Of a stretch of DNA of 64,000 bases, positions 1 to 11,198 are shown one piece after another (position 1 is the stretch's first letter; the number at the start of each line of letters is the position of its first letter). The stretch comes from JACCXG01 sp963785755 (lineage in GTDB: Bacteria > Acidobacteriota > Vicinamibacteria > Vicinamibacterales > 2-12-FULL-66-21): assembly GCA_963785755.1 (NCBI GenBank), contig CAWAXG010000040.1, positions 238,047 through 302,046 on the forward strand, written 5' to 3'. The notes beneath the pieces are model-generated. The model had not been told where the DNA came from and did not search any database. It saw only the letters and a list, made by a program, of their open reading frames with translations. The position numbers and the translations under genes are program-made.

Positions 1-1579
1 GCGGCTACTTCATCGCCGGCGCTGTACGACAGCACCAAGGGCTCGTTCCTGGATCCCGGCACGTTCCAGCGGGTCAACGGCGTGTGCTACGTCTACAACG
101 GCTGCGCCCCGGCCGGCATGCTCGACGAACCGGGCGGCCTTCGCGCTGCCGCGCGTCAACGTCGCCTGGAACATCGACGGCGACGGCAACAACGTCGCTG
201 CGCGGCGGCTACGGGCTCTTCTACAACCGCAACATGGGCAACGTGGAATACGACAACTCGCTCCGCCTCGCCGCCCAACGCCTATCAGGTCAGCACCGAT
301 TTCTGGGCCGGCGGCGGCTACGGCAACGGCCGCGGCCTGAACTACGACACCGTCAGCGAGGCGACGCTGGCCAACCGCATCGGCAGCCTCGGCATCAACA
401 CGCTGACGCCCGATTCGTTCACGTTCCCGAAGACGCACAGCTTCAGCGTGTCGTACGCGCGGCGGATTCCGTTCAACCAGGTCGTCGAGGCCAGCTACGT
501 CGGCACCCGCGGCCGCGACCTGGTGAGCCGCAGCAACGGCAACGTGATGCCGTACGGCGTGATAGCTCAGCGGCACCTTCAACGGCGTCGATCTGTCGGT
601 GCCGGTCAACCGCGTCGCGGTCGCCAGCGACGGCACCAACCTGGCGTCCTTCCGGAAGTTCAACGCGCTGAGCGGCATCACCGTGTATGACTTCCGCGGC
701 GAGTCCAACTACAACTCGATGCAGGTGACGCTGAGCCGGCAGACCGGCGCGCGCCTCCAGTACTTCGTCGCCTACACGTTCGGCCAGCACGCGCGGCACG
801 CTCGGCGACGAATACTCGATCGATCGACCCGTACGACCCGAACCGGACCTACGGCGTGCTCGGCGACGGACCGCACGCACATCCTGAACGTCTCGTGGAA
901 CGCGTTCCTGCCGGATGCGGCGCAAGGGGGCATGAACAATCGCGGTCGGCCGCGGCGCTGCTCGACGGCTGGCAGCTGTCGGGCATTTCGTCGCTGGCGA
1001 GCGGCATCCCGCTCCGACTCAGTTTCGCCGGTGACGCCGCCGGCGGCGCAGATCGCGGTCGCCTACTTCGGCACCGCCGACGTGGTCGGGCCGGGCACAC
1101 GGCGGCGGCAACGCGCTGGCGCCCGTCTACACCTGCGATCCGCGCTGCCGGCGGCACCAAGGTCGGCGAGAAGATCCTCGACATCAACTGCCTCGCGGTG
1201 CCCGAGTTCGGCGAGAACGGCGACCTCGTGCCGCCCTACAACATCCGCACGCCGACGCGCATGAACCACGACCTCACCGTCTTCAAGAACTTCAAGACCG
1301 TCGGCGAGCAGAAGCTGCAGTTCCGGGTCGGCTTCTTCAACATCTTCAACCAGGCGTTCGCCAACACGATCATCGGCGGCGACATCGACCTGAGCCTCAA
1401 CACGACGTGCAACGTGCGGCGTCCCAGCGCTCCCCAACGGCGCCGGCGGCATCGCGACCAACGTCTGCGACCCGACCGGCGGATTCGACTTCACGCCGCA
1501 GACCAAGGCCAACTTCGGGAAGATCAACCTGAAGCGCGGCCACCGCGTGATCGAGTTCGTCCTGAAGTACTACTTCTAG
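1..1579 (+). CDS. TonB-dependent receptor, Oar-like, C-terminal part (frameshifted)
   Basis: This is the beta-barrel end of an outer-membrane TonB-dependent receptor of the Oar/carboxypeptidase-regulatory-domain type that is abundant in Acidobacteria; the substrate is unknown. The 5' end lies outside the window. The coding frame changes several times (near 130-200, 570, 790 and 1100), but barrel-type stretches continue throughout: repeated aromatic/Gly-Asn strands, a segment reading SFSVSYARRIPFNQVVEASY around 440-500, and NHDLTVFKNFKTVGEQKLQF followed by RVGFFNIFNQAF around 1263-1360. The protein ends in YYF just before the TAG at 1577-1579, the aromatic C-terminus usual for outer-membrane barrels. 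Family assignment is from recognition of these C-terminal motifs; the frameshifts are probably assembly errors. Confidence 0.75.
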
Positions 1580-1802
1580 CCACAAGAGAGAGCGAGCGAC
1601 AACTGACGACTCCCACCTTCGCGACTTCCGGAATGCGCCTGGTTGATCGGCTCCGGCGCCGGGAGAGGAGACGGGAGGAGGCGTTCTCGGCCGCGGTCTT
1701 CAGCCCCCTGGTAGGATACCCGCCGGGTGACCCGCAACGGCCTACCCTGACCTGCGGCTTCTTGAGCGCTCTGGAGGCGGGCTCTCCGGCACGAGCGGCA
1801 CA

Positions 1803-2977
1803 ATGCGCGTTTTTGACTCCCCCGGCTCCTCATTCGCCTCCTTCCGACTCGCCCTGCTCCTGCTCGCGGCGACGTGCCGGCGCGGCCCAGGGCCAGCGCA
1901 GGACTTCGAGCGGCTGTTCGCGCGCGCGCTCGAGCTGCACCAGGCCGGCGATCTCCTGGGCGCCGTCGAGACCTACAAGGCCGCGCTCGCCATCACGCCG
2001 GATCGCGCCGACGCGCTGTCGAATCTCGGCGCCGCCTACGTCCGTCTCGGTCAGTACGACGAGGCGATCAAGCAGTACCAGGCGGCGATCAAGGCGGATC
2101 CGGCTCAACAGCACCTTCCGGCTGAATCTCGGCGCTCGCCTATTACAAGTCCGCGCCGCCCGAACGAGGCGCTGCTCCACCTGAAGCGGTCTTGGCGTCG
2201 GAGCCGGAGCGCGAAGAACGCGTACCTCGTGCTCGCCGATTGCTACCTGCAGACCGGGCAGGATCAGGAAGTGGTCGCCCTGCTGAAGCCGCGCGGCAGA
2301 TGTTCGGCGACGATCTCGCCTATGCCTTTCTGCTGGGCACGGCGCTGCTGCACGCCGACGAAGAGGCCGAGGGGCAGCAAATACGTCGATCGTGTGTTCG
2401 GCGCCGGCGAGTCCGCCGAAGCGCGCCTGCTGATGGGCATCGCGTATCTCGGCCAGCAGGACTATCCCACGGCGAAGACCGAGCTCGAGCGCGCCGTGAA
2501 GCTCAACCCGAAGGTGCCGACGGCGCACTCGCTCTACGGCCGCGCGCTGCTCGCGCTCGGGGAGCAGGCCGACGCGGAGCGCGCGTTCCCAAGGAGCTCG
2601 ACGTCAACGTCAACGACTTCGAGGCCAACCTGCAGCTCGGCAACATGCGCAAGGCCGCCCAGAAATTCGCCGAAGCGTCGATCTACCTCGAACGCGCCAC
2701 AACGATCCGTCCGGACGATCTCACCGCCCGCAAGCTGCTCGCGAGCCTGCGGCTGCAGACCGGAAAGGTCGAGGAGGCCGTCGGGATGCTCGAGGCGCTC
2801 GCGAAGGATGCGCCCGACGTCATCGAGGTCCACGTCCAGCTCGCCACCGCCTACAACCGCTGGAACGGACATGATGCACAGCGCGAACGGGCGATTGTCG
2901 ACAAGCTGAATGCGCCGAGCTGCAGGCCAAGCAGAGGGCAGCAATGCCATATGCGTCGCGCAAAAAAAGGGCTTTAG
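1803..2977 (+). CDS. Secreted TPR-repeat protein (frameshifted)
   Basis: This is a tetratricopeptide-repeat protein, probably exported, acting as a protein-interaction scaffold. From the ATG at 1803 there is a hydrophobic N-terminal segment (ALLLLAA) followed by clear TPR units (ALELHQAGDLLGAVETYKAA, then NLGAAYVRLGQYDEAIKQY). Further TPR units appear in other frames, for example LMGIAYLGQQDYPTAKTELE near 2430 and YLERATTIRPDDLTARKLLA near 2690. At least four single-base frame changes are needed. The last one is near 2910-2965, where the sequence AELQAKQRAAMPYASRKKGL is recovered before the TAG at 2975-2977. A typical Acidobacterial TPR protein of about 390 residues fits the span. The 220 bp before it hold no recognisable gene. 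Confidence 0.7.
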
Positions 2978-2996
2978 CCTTGCAGCGGCACGCCGC

Positions 2997-3051
<55 letters not shown>

Positions 3052-3091
3052 GACCGGCGTGTAGCGCGGCAGCACGTGCCTCGGAGCGGCA

Positions 3092-4265
3092 GTGGCGATC
3101 GAAAGCGGTGTCAATCGCCGCGCGCGCTGCTGCTGGTCTCCGCGCCCGCGGGCCGTCAGAGCGCCAAGGGCGCGGCGAAGCCGCCGGAGAGGCCACCGCT
3201 CCCGCGACGCGGGGCGCGTTCAATCGCCTGGTGGAACAGGCCACCGCGGCCCGCACCGCCCAGAAGGTGGGACGGAGGCGATCGCGCTGTACGCAAAGGC
3301 CGTAAGCTGAAGCCTTCGACGTCGAGGGTTATTGGTACCAGGGCACGGCCTATTACACGCTCGAGATACGCCGAGTGCCGGGATCCATTCCGGACGGTCG
3401 TCCGCCTGGCGCCGAAGAACGGTGCCGGCGCAGGCCTTCCTCGGCCTGTGCGAGTTCGCGCTCAAGGACTACGACCGCTCGCTGCAGCACCTGCTGCAGT
3501 CGCGCAACCTCGGGGTGGGCGACATACCGGACCTCGGCAGCGTCGCCAGATATCACGCGGCCGTCCTGATGACGCGGCAGGAGCAGTACGAACAGGCGCT
3601 CGAGACGCTCGGCGAATTCGCGGGCGAAGGGGACGACAGCCCGCGGGTGATCGAGGCCATGGGGATCGCGACGCTGCGGATGGCGATGCTGCCGATCGAG
3701 GTCCCGCCCGACCGCCGCGAGCGCATCCTGATGGCCGGCCGCGCCAGCTACAGATGGCGACGCGGAACACGGCGGCCGGCGAAGGCGTTCGAGGCGCTCG
3801 GTCTCGCGCTACTCCGAAACACCGAACGTCCACTACGCCAACGCGGTGTTCCTGCTGCTGGAGATCGCCGGACCGCGCCCTCGACGAATTCAAGCGCGAG
3901 CTCGATATCAGCCTGGATCATCCCTGGTCGCTGATGCAGATGCCTACGAGTACCTGAAGCGGGGCGACGGCGCCGACCGCGCTGCCGTGGGCGAAGCAGG
4001 CCGTCGCCGTCGCGCCGAACGCGTTTCCCGCCCGCAAGGCGCTCGGCCAGGCGCTGCTCGAGAACGGCGACGTCGACGGCGCGATCCGTGAGCTGCAGGC
4101 AGTCAAGCTCGCGCCCGAGAGTCCGGGCTGCACTTCCAGCTGGCGCGCGCCTACCAGCGGCCGGCCGGCTGGAGGACGCCACGCGCGAGCGAACGAATTC
4201 ACGCGGCTGGATCGCATCGCGCGCACGCTGCGAACCGGCGCACAGTCCGTGGGAGGCCTCCGGCC
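3092..4265 (+). CDS. Second TPR-repeat protein (frameshifted, 3' end joined to VWFA gene)
   Basis: A second TPR protein is spread over several frames. Recognisable stretches are FNRLVEQATAARTAQK near 3220, a good TPR unit ending LGLCEFALKDYDRSLQHLLQ near 3445, ARYHAAVLMTRQEQYEQALE near 3545, HYANAVFLLLEIA near 3830, ALGQALLENGDVDGAIREL near 4040 and FQLARAYQRAGRLEDATRER near 4130. It ends in RTLRTGAQSVGG around 4218-4254, which resembles the usual end of this Acidobacterial TPR family, but no stop codon follows. Instead the reading frame runs directly into the middle of a VWFA-related protein. The start is uncertain; 3092 is the first plausible ATG after the poly(A) run. Confidence 0.6.
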
Positions 4266-5483
4266 CGAGAGCGAGCAGGCGAAGATCCGGGATGAGGTCA
4301 ATCGTGCCGCCGGCGCCGGAGGCGGGATCCTCGCCGGTGCGGCCGGCAACAATCCGCTCTCGAAGTCGCTCGAGACCAATGAGGACGTGCTGCGCCAGGA
4401 TCCGCGCTACGGTCTCGGAACGCTCGCGCAGGATACGGGAGGGTTGCTGTTCGACAGCAGCAACAATCTCCGCCAGTGGTTCGATCGCATAGAAAACGAT
4501 CTCCGCAACTACTACATGCTCGGCTACACGCCATCGAATGAGGCCTACGACGGGCGCTTCCGCACGATCGAGGTGAAGGTGAACCGGCCGGGCGTGACGG
4601 TCGCCGCGCGCAAGGGGTATTTCGCGGTCCGCGATCCTGGTGGCGCGCCGATCGACGCGTGGGAAGCGCCCGCTCTCGGTGCGCTCGAGCAGAAGCCGGT
4701 GCCGAATGCGTTTCCGTTCCGGGCCGCCGCGCTGCTGTTCCCCGAACGCGAGCGGCCGGGCTTCGTTCCCGTCGTCGTGGAGTTGAAGACGGCGCCAATC
4801 ACGTTCGCCACGGCGGCGGACGGCCAGAGCTACAGCTCCGATTTCACCATCCTGGTGCGCTTTCTCGATGCGCAGAACCGCGTCGTCCGCAAGGTCAGTC
4901 AGCATTACGAAGTCCGCGGACCCGTCACCGAGCTCGCGCGCGCCAAGGCCGGGGAAGTGATCTTCTACCGTGAGCCCGAGCTGCCGCCTGGTGTCTATAC
5001 GATGGAGTCGGTCGTCCATGACGCGCCTTCGGGAAAATCCAGCGTGCGTTTCTCGACGCTCGAGGTACCGCGTTCCGAAACGGCCGGCCTTCGCCGAGCA
5101 GCCTGGTCCTTGTCAAACGCGGCGATCCGGTGCCAGAGAAGGAGCGCCGTGCGGGCAATCCGCTGCTCGTCAACGGCATCGCCCTCGCGCCGAATCTCGG
5201 CGATGCGGTGAGCAAGAGCGCGAGGGAGCTGGGCTTCTACTTTGCGATCTATCCGGCGCGCCAAGGGCCGGGTCCAAGCGTGACGATTCAGCTCGTTCAG
5301 AACGGCACGGTGGCTGTGCAGTTGCCCATGCCGGTGCCCGATGCGGACCGTTCGGGACGCATTCAGCAACTGGGCAGGCTGCCGCTCGCCGATCTCGCTG
5401 CCGGGAGCTACGAACTGCGGGCGATCGTGAAGCAGGGCACCGAACAGGTGACACGTTCGACGCAGCTGCGGATAGTCGAGTAG
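4249..5483 (+). CDS. VWFA-related Acidobacterial protein, C-terminal half
   Basis: This is the C-terminal half of a VWFA-related Acidobacterial domain protein, an exported family of unknown function. The stretch LRPESEQAKIRDEVN lines up with the interior of the second copy downstream (LRTRSSNETVSKEVN near 6490). It is followed by the conserved blocks LAQDTGGLLFDSSNNL, YYMLGYTPSNEAYDGRF and VAARKGYFAVRDP (about 4420-4630) and a beta-rich C-terminal region with EVIFYREPELPPGVYTMESV (about 4955-5013). A frame change near 5080-5120 leads to the final part ending RSTQLRIVE before the stop at 5481-5483. The signal peptide and the first half, including most of the VWA fold, are absent, so this is a truncated gene or an assembly collapse. 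Confidence 0.75.
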
Positions 5484-5519
5484 CTGAAGCGCGGCGGCTT
5501 CGAGGCCAGGGAGCGGACT

Positions 5520-7719
5520 ATGACGAGATCCTCGTTCGGTGCCGCGCTGTTGCTGCTGTCGGCGGCGACGGCGGGAACCGCGCCCGCCGCTCAATCGCGC
5601 GCCGCCCAGAACCAGGCCCTTGCTTCCTCCGCAACTGCCATTCTTGTCGACATTGTCTGTACGGATTTGAAGAGGCCAGCCAGTCCTCGATTTGACCGCG
5701 CCGGACTTCGAAGTGTCCGAGGACGGCGTCAGCCAGAAAGTGACTCATTTACCCGCGTCTCCCGCGGCAGTGGCATTGGCGTCGGGGTGGCGTGGCGGTC
5801 GCCCGGGCCGAGCACGCTGGCGACCACGGGACCCGGGGCCGGGGAGGTATCAGGCGATTCCGGACCGGGCGATGAAGCCATGATGCGCTTGTCTTCGATC
5901 ACCTCTCCACCGAGTCGCTACGGCTGGCACAGAAGGCGGCGCTCGACTACCTGCCGACCGCCGGCGAGTCGAGCGCGCAGATTGGCGTGTTTACGTCCGG
6001 TCCAGGGCTTCGGCTCATGCAGCGCTACACGAGGGATCGGCTCGTGCGGCGCGCCGTCGCGCAAATCGCGCCGGCCGGAACATCCAGTCGCGACGACAAG
6101 CTGCAACGCACGGAGGAGCTGCTGGCCCGCCGCCGTGGAATCGAGGACGAGACCCAGACCGCGCGGGCCGCGGCGGCGCGGACGAGCCGGCGCTGCCGCC
6201 GGTACTGCCTCGGGCGGAGATCGGTCAACGTGAGAGCGAGAGGCGGCTGCTGCAGATCGAGCTGAACATGATCCGGTCATTCGACAGCCTGGATCGCGAT
6301 CACCAGGGCTACGAGACGTCGCGGTCGCTGCTCGCGATCGTGGAATCCCTGGCGAACGCGCCAGGGCGCAAGACGATCGTGTTCTTCTCCGAAGGACTGC
6401 CCGCCTCTCCGGCGCTGTCCGCGAGACTCGACACGCTCATCGACGCGGCGAACCGGGCGCACGTGACCACCTACGCGATCGATGCCAAAGGGCTTCGAAC
6501 CAGGAGCTCGAATGAAACGGTCTCGAAGGAGGTCAACGCCTTCGTGACGGAGCGCACCAGTCAGCTGTCCACCGGGTCCGATGCGACCAACGAGCCGCTC
6601 ACGATGTCATTCGAACGAGTCGAGGACACGTTCAAGCTCGACTCGCGCACCGGCCTGGCGCGGCTGGCCGAGGATACCGGCGGTTTCCTGATCGAGCAGA
6701 CCAACGACCTCTCGAATGCCTTCCGCCGCATCGACGAAGACACCCGCTTTCATTACCTGCTGACCTACTCGCCGGCGAATACGAATTTCGACGGGAAGTT
6801 TCGCTCCATCGGCGTCAAGGTGCGGCGGCCAGGCATTCGCGTCTTTGCGAGAAAGGGATACCGCGCGATCCGGGCGGCGCTTCACCCGGACTCCGCCAGC
6901 TATGAAACGCCGGCGCTGGCGCTCCTCGGTCGGACGCCCCTGCCACGAGCGTTTCCCGTCAATGCCGCGGCGTTCAGCTTCCCGGATCGCCTGCCCCGGC
7001 CTGACGCCAGTCGTGCGGCGGTTCAGCACCGACGCGCTTCGCTTCGATGTCGATGCCGAACGATCGACTTACTCGGCGCAGGCCGCGGTTGTCGTCCGGA
7101 TCCGCGATGGACTGGGACGGGAAGTCGAGAAGCTCAGTCAGGAGTACCTGCTGACCGGCGCGGCCAGCGATCTCGACGCGGGGAAGAACGGTGAAATCTT
7201 CTTCTATCGTGAGCCGGAGCTGCCGATCGGTGTCTACACCGTCGAATCAATCGTGTTCGATGGAAAGGCGGGACAGGGCAGCGCGCGCATCTCCACGCTC
7301 ACGGTTCCGGCGGTCCAGCCGTCAGCCTTCGACATGAGCAGCCTGATCGTCGTGAACCGCATCGAGGAGGTGAACGACCCGCCCAGCCGCCGTCGCGCCG
7401 CCGCTGTACGTTGGCCGCAGCCTCATCTACCCCAATCTTGGCGAGCCGATCCGCCGCACCGCCGCCACGGAGCTGCCGTTCTACTTCACGCTGTATGGGA
7501 ACCTGCAGGAACCGAACGTGACGGTGACAGCTCCTTCGCAACGGCAGCGCGCTCGCGGAAGCGCCGTTGAGCCTGCCGCCGCCGACTGGTCCCTCGTCTG
7601 CAGCACGTCGGCCGGCTGCCGGTTGGCGCCTTCCCTCCAGGAACCTACGAGCCCCGTATCCGCGAACCGACCGCGGTCACGAGGTCTCGCGCGCCGCGTT
7701 CTTCACGCTGCGGGACTGA
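5520..7719 (+). CDS. VWFA-related Acidobacterial protein, full length (frameshifted)
   Basis: This is a full-length VWFA-related Acidobacterial protein. It starts at ATG 5520 with a signal peptide (MTRSSFGAALLLLSAATAG), then the N-terminal block LTAPDFEVSEDGVSQKVTHL in another frame near 5695. The VWA core is intact from about 6268 (SLLAIVESLANAPGRKTIVF, FFSEGLP). Downstream are LARLAEDTGGFLIEQTNDLS and FHYLLTYSPANTNFDGKF (about 6652-6800), then the beta-rich C-terminal domain with EIFFYREPELPIGVYTVESI near 7195. The end is read as EVSRAAFFTLRD before the stop at 7717-7719. Four to six frameshifts are needed. It is a paralogue of the truncated copy just upstream, 36 bp away, so the two probably formed one transcription unit. 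Confidence 0.75.
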
Positions 7720-7741
7720 GCGGGACCCGGGTCCAACCCAT

Positions 7742-7757
7742 CCGCCTTTTCAGGCGG
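7742..7757 (+). terminator. Small hairpin after VWFA gene
   Basis: CCGCCT (7742-7747) and AGGCGG (7752-7757) pair around a 4-base loop, 23 bp after the VWFA stop codon. There is no T-run. It also lies inside a degenerate repeat shared with 13358-13410. Confidence 0.35.
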
Positions 7758-7794
7758 TCAGCTTCCAGCCGGTCTGGTCTGCACCGCCGACTAT

Positions 7795-7835
7795 GAAGAA
7801 ACTACCGCTCGCGCCTTTCAGGCGGTAGTTTCTTC
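7795..7835. terminator. Bidirectional hairpin between convergent genes
   Basis: A perfect 14-bp stem (7795-7808 with 7822-7835, loop 13 nt) sits between the convergent VWFA and VCBS genes. The stem begins GAAGAAACTACCGC on the + strand, giving a T-rich tail in either direction. Its right arm overlaps the last codons of the minus-strand gene. Confidence 0.6.
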
Positions 7836-9396
7836 AGCGGATTGATCCACACATCCAGCCACGCATCGCTGCGAGTGTCGCCCAGGAAAAACCTGCCGAC
7901 GACGATGTCGGCCGCGCCGTCGCCGTCGATGTCGCCGACATCGAGCGTGGCGTGGCGCGGGAAGCCCATCTCGATCGTATGCCGCACGAAGACGCCCGGC
8001 TTGGTCTGCTCGAGCCAGACGAGCGCCGGCAGCCTTCTCGTCCACGTCGGATGCCGCCGGCCAGCAGCGCGCCGGCGACGATGTCGAGGTCGCCGTCGCC
8101 GTCGAGATCCGCCAGCCGCGACGGCATGCACGCCGGGCATCTGCGCGAGCGTGTGCTCGACGAACGGATAGGCCGCCGTGTTCTCGAGCCACTGGATGCC
8201 GTGATACGGCTTCACGATCCCGTCGTCGAACGTGTCGCCGTGCGTGAGCAGGACGTCGATATCGCCGTCGCCGTCGAGATCGGCGACCTGGATGCCCGAG
8301 GAGCCCCAGTTGGGATGCGGCGCGGCGTAGATCACGCTTCGGCTCGAACGCGAAGTCTCGCCCTTGTTGAGATAGGCGACGACGGTCTCGTGTTCCTGCG
8401 CGAGCAGCGTGATGAAGTCCATCTTGCCGTCGCGATTCAGATCGACGGGGACGATGTCGATGCTGCCGGTGCGCGGATCGATGGTGTGGGTCGTGAAATC
8501 CGGCTGCGCCGCGCCGGCGGTGCGAGTTCTCGAGGATGGCGACCTGCCGGTCTTGCGCCACCCGAAGGCGGCGACGGCGAGATCGTTCTTGCCGTCGCCG
8601 TTGAAGTCGGCGGCGTCGACGCTGGTGACGCGCGGCCAGCCGTCGAGCCAGAACGCGCTGAACTTGCCGCCGCCGCGGCCGCGCAGCCAGATCACGGCAC
8701 CCTTGTCGTGATCCGCGGGAAAGAACGTCCCGAGGTCGGCGACGAGCAGATCCTGATGCCGTCCTTGTCGACGTCGGTGCAGCGTGACGTGCGACGGGTG
8801 CGGAATGCTCGCGACGACCGACAGGCGGCGGTGCCGGCCTTGCCGGGTGACCGGTGAAGATGAGCCCCTGCCGCATGTCGGTGCCGACCACGTCGAGCCG
8901 CTTGTCGCCGTCGAGATCGACGAGGCGACGTGCGACACGGCCGGCGTGCCCGGCATCTCCGGCATCGCCATCGTGTGCCGCGCGAACTGGACGCGGTGAT
9001 CGCGCGGGATCGGGCCAGGATTCCGGTGGCGGGAGCCGCTCGGGCGCGCGGCTGAGGTAGATAGGGCAGCACCGCCTCCATGTCGGGCGGCAGCTTGACG
9101 CGCGGTCAGCGTGCCGGGCGGACCGATCGGCGGCAGCCGGTTGCTCGCGGAGAAAATACATCCGGACGAACTCGTCGCGCCAGGCGCGACGCGGAAGGAT
9201 TTCGGGCGGCGGGAACGCATGGCATCCGCCGCAGGTGGCGCGGGCCTGCCGCTCCTCGCATTGGCTGATTGCGACGCGGGGATCGCACGGCCGACGCCGC
9301 GGCCCGTGCGATGCTGGCGGGCCGGTACGCGAGCAGCAGCGCGGCGATGACGATGCACCAGAGCCAGATCGCCGCAACTGTCCCGCGCTGAAACAT
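7802..9396 (-). CDS. VCBS/FG-GAP repeat protein with CxxCH motif (frameshifted)
   Basis: This is an exported FG-GAP/VCBS beta-propeller protein. Reading from ATG 9396 there is a short cytoplasmic start and a membrane segment (AAIWLWCIVIAALLLAY). A single c-type haem motif ATCGGCHAFPPPEILPR follows near 9205. Then come repeated Asp-rich calcium-binding loops: LVDLDGDKRLDVVGTD, DAADFNGDGKNDLAVAAFGW, PVDLNRDGKMDFITLLAQEH, VADLDGDGDIDVLLTHGD, LDGDGDLDIVAGALL and VGDIDGDGAADIVVGRFFLG. The protein ends LKKLPPERRER. Frame changes occur near 9080, 8900, 8540, 8350 and 8020. A haem motif before a VCBS propeller suggests a periplasmic redox or surface protein, but no specific function is known. Confidence 0.75.
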
Positions 9397-9453
9397 CGGG
9401 GTCGGATGCTAGCACAGCGGACTCCGCTGGCGAATTCCGGGCGCGCGGCCCGC

Positions 9454-9459
9454 TACAAT
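9454..9459 (+). promoter_or_regulatory. Candidate -10 box close to start codon
   Basis: TACAAT lies 11 bp upstream of the ATG at 9471. If used as a sigma-70 -10 element, the transcript would start about 5 nt before the start codon, giving an almost leaderless mRNA. No good Shine-Dalgarno sequence is seen. Confidence 0.35.
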
Positions 9460-9470
9460 TGGCGCCACGC

Positions 9471-11197
9471 ATGAGAATGTCGACCACCGATGGCTACCGA
9501 TCCGCGTCGCGCCGGCCGACGTTCCTCCGCGTGCTCGGCCTTGCTGGACTCTCGGGCGCGTCCCGGCGTTCAGCTCGAGCGCGCGCGGCCGCGCAGCTCT
9601 TCGAGGAGGTGCCTGCCGAGGCCAGCGGCATCAGCTGGGTCCACGAGAACGCGATGTCGCGGACCGGTATCTTCCCGAGACGATGGGGCCCGGCGTCGCG
9701 TTTTTCGACTTCGACAACGATGGATGGACGGACATCTTCATGGTCAACAGCGGCCAGCGCCGACTTCTACAAGCCGCAGAAGCCGCTGAAGAATGCGCTC
9801 TACAAGAACAATCGCAACGGCACGTTCACCGACGTGACCGACAAGGCCGGCGTCGCGGGCGGCAAGGAATTCGGCATGGGGTGCGCGATTGCCGATTACG
9901 ACAACGACGGCTACGCCGACATTCTGGTGACCGCGTACGGCCGCTGCACGCTCTATCACAACAACGGCAACGGCACGTTCTCCGATGTCACCGACAAGGC
10001 CGGCCTGGCCGCGCCCGGCTGGACCACGAGCGCCGTCTGGTTCGACTATGACAACGACGGCAAGCTCGATCTCTTCCTCTGCAGCTTCGTGCAGTACCTC
10101 GGCGACCAACGACGTCTTCTGCGGCGACAACAAGCTCGGGACGGCGCTTCTACTGCATTCCGCGGGTGTTCAAGCCGACGCCGAGCCTGCTGTTCCACAA
10201 CAACGGCGACGGCACGTTCAAGGAAGTGAGCGCGGGCACCGACATCCAGCGGGCCCTCGGCAAGGCGCTCGGTGTGGTGGCGACCGACGTCAACGCCGAC
10301 GGGTCGATGGATCTGTTCGTCGCCAACGACACGGTGCAGAACTTTCTGTTCATGAACCGCGGCAAAGGGAAGTGGGACGAGATTGGCCTGATGGCGGAAG
10401 TCGCGTTCAGCGCCAACGGGACGCCGCGCTCGGGCATGGGAGTCGACGCCGCCGACTTCAACGGCGACGGCAAGCAGGATCTCTTCGTCGCCAACGTCGA
10501 TCAGGAGATGTTCTCGCTCTACCGGAACGACGGCAACGATTTCTTCGCCGACGTAGCGGCGCAGAACGGCGTCGCGCAGGCGACGCGGCTGCTCAGCGGC
10601 TGGGGCCTCAAGTTCTTCGATTACGACAACGACGGACTGGTCGACCTGTTTCTCGCCAACGGGCATCCCGACGACATGATCGAAAAGTACTCCCAGCAGG
10701 TACGCTACCGGGAGCCGTTGCTCTTCTTTCGTAACGATGGCACGAAGCTGACCAATGTGAGCCAGGAGGCGGGCCCCGTCTTCCAGAAGATGTTCCCCGC
10801 CCGTGGCCTGGCCGTCGGCGACTACAACAACGACGGCCGCATCGATGTGCTGATCGGCAACAACGGCGGCGCGCCGGTGCTGCTCAGGAACAACGCCGGG
10901 GCAGGCCACCACTGGCTTGGCCTGACGCTTCAGGGAACCGGGTGCAATCGCGACGCCGTAGGTGCAACGATCGCCTGGTCGGCGGGCGGGAAGACGCGCA
11001 GCCGGCTCAAAGCGAGCGGCGGCAGCTACCTGTCATCCCACGACATGCGCGAGGTGCTCGGCCTGGGCGCGGCGGCGAAGGTCGACTGGATCGAGATCAA
11101 GTGGCCGCAACCGAGCGGCCGCGTCGAGCGCTTCACCGACGTGCCGATCGATCGCTACGTCACGATCATCGAGGGGAAGGGACGGATTGAGACCTGA
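9471..11197 (+). CDS. CRTAC1 family protein with ASPIC/UnbV C-terminus (frameshifted)
   Basis: This is a CRTAC1-type secreted protein. The N-terminus carries a twin-arginine-like signal (SRRPTFLRVLGLAGLSG), followed by EEVPAEASGISWVHENA, a typical CRTAC1 opening. Multiple FG-GAP calcium loops follow (FFDFDNDGWTDIFMVNSG, IADYDNDGYADILVTAYG, FDYDNDGKLDLFLCSF, DAADFNGDGKQDLFVANVDQ, FDYDNDGLVDLFLANGHPDD). The last 95 residues are the ASPIC/UnbV domain (HHWLGLTLQGTGCNRDAVGA through EIKWPQPSGRVERFTDV). Frame changes occur near 9675, 9755 and 10105; from about 10166 to the end the frame is intact. It is divergent from the VCBS gene (75 bp between starts) and coupled to the MOSC gene. Confidence 0.85.
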
Positions 11198-11198
11198 T

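Noticed and set aside
7802..8857. Plus-strand proteins rich in VAVAVEVGG/ADDAG-type runs opposite FG-GAP genes
   Set aside because: They are complements of repeated Asp/Gly calcium-loop codons in the real genes and not independent proteins.
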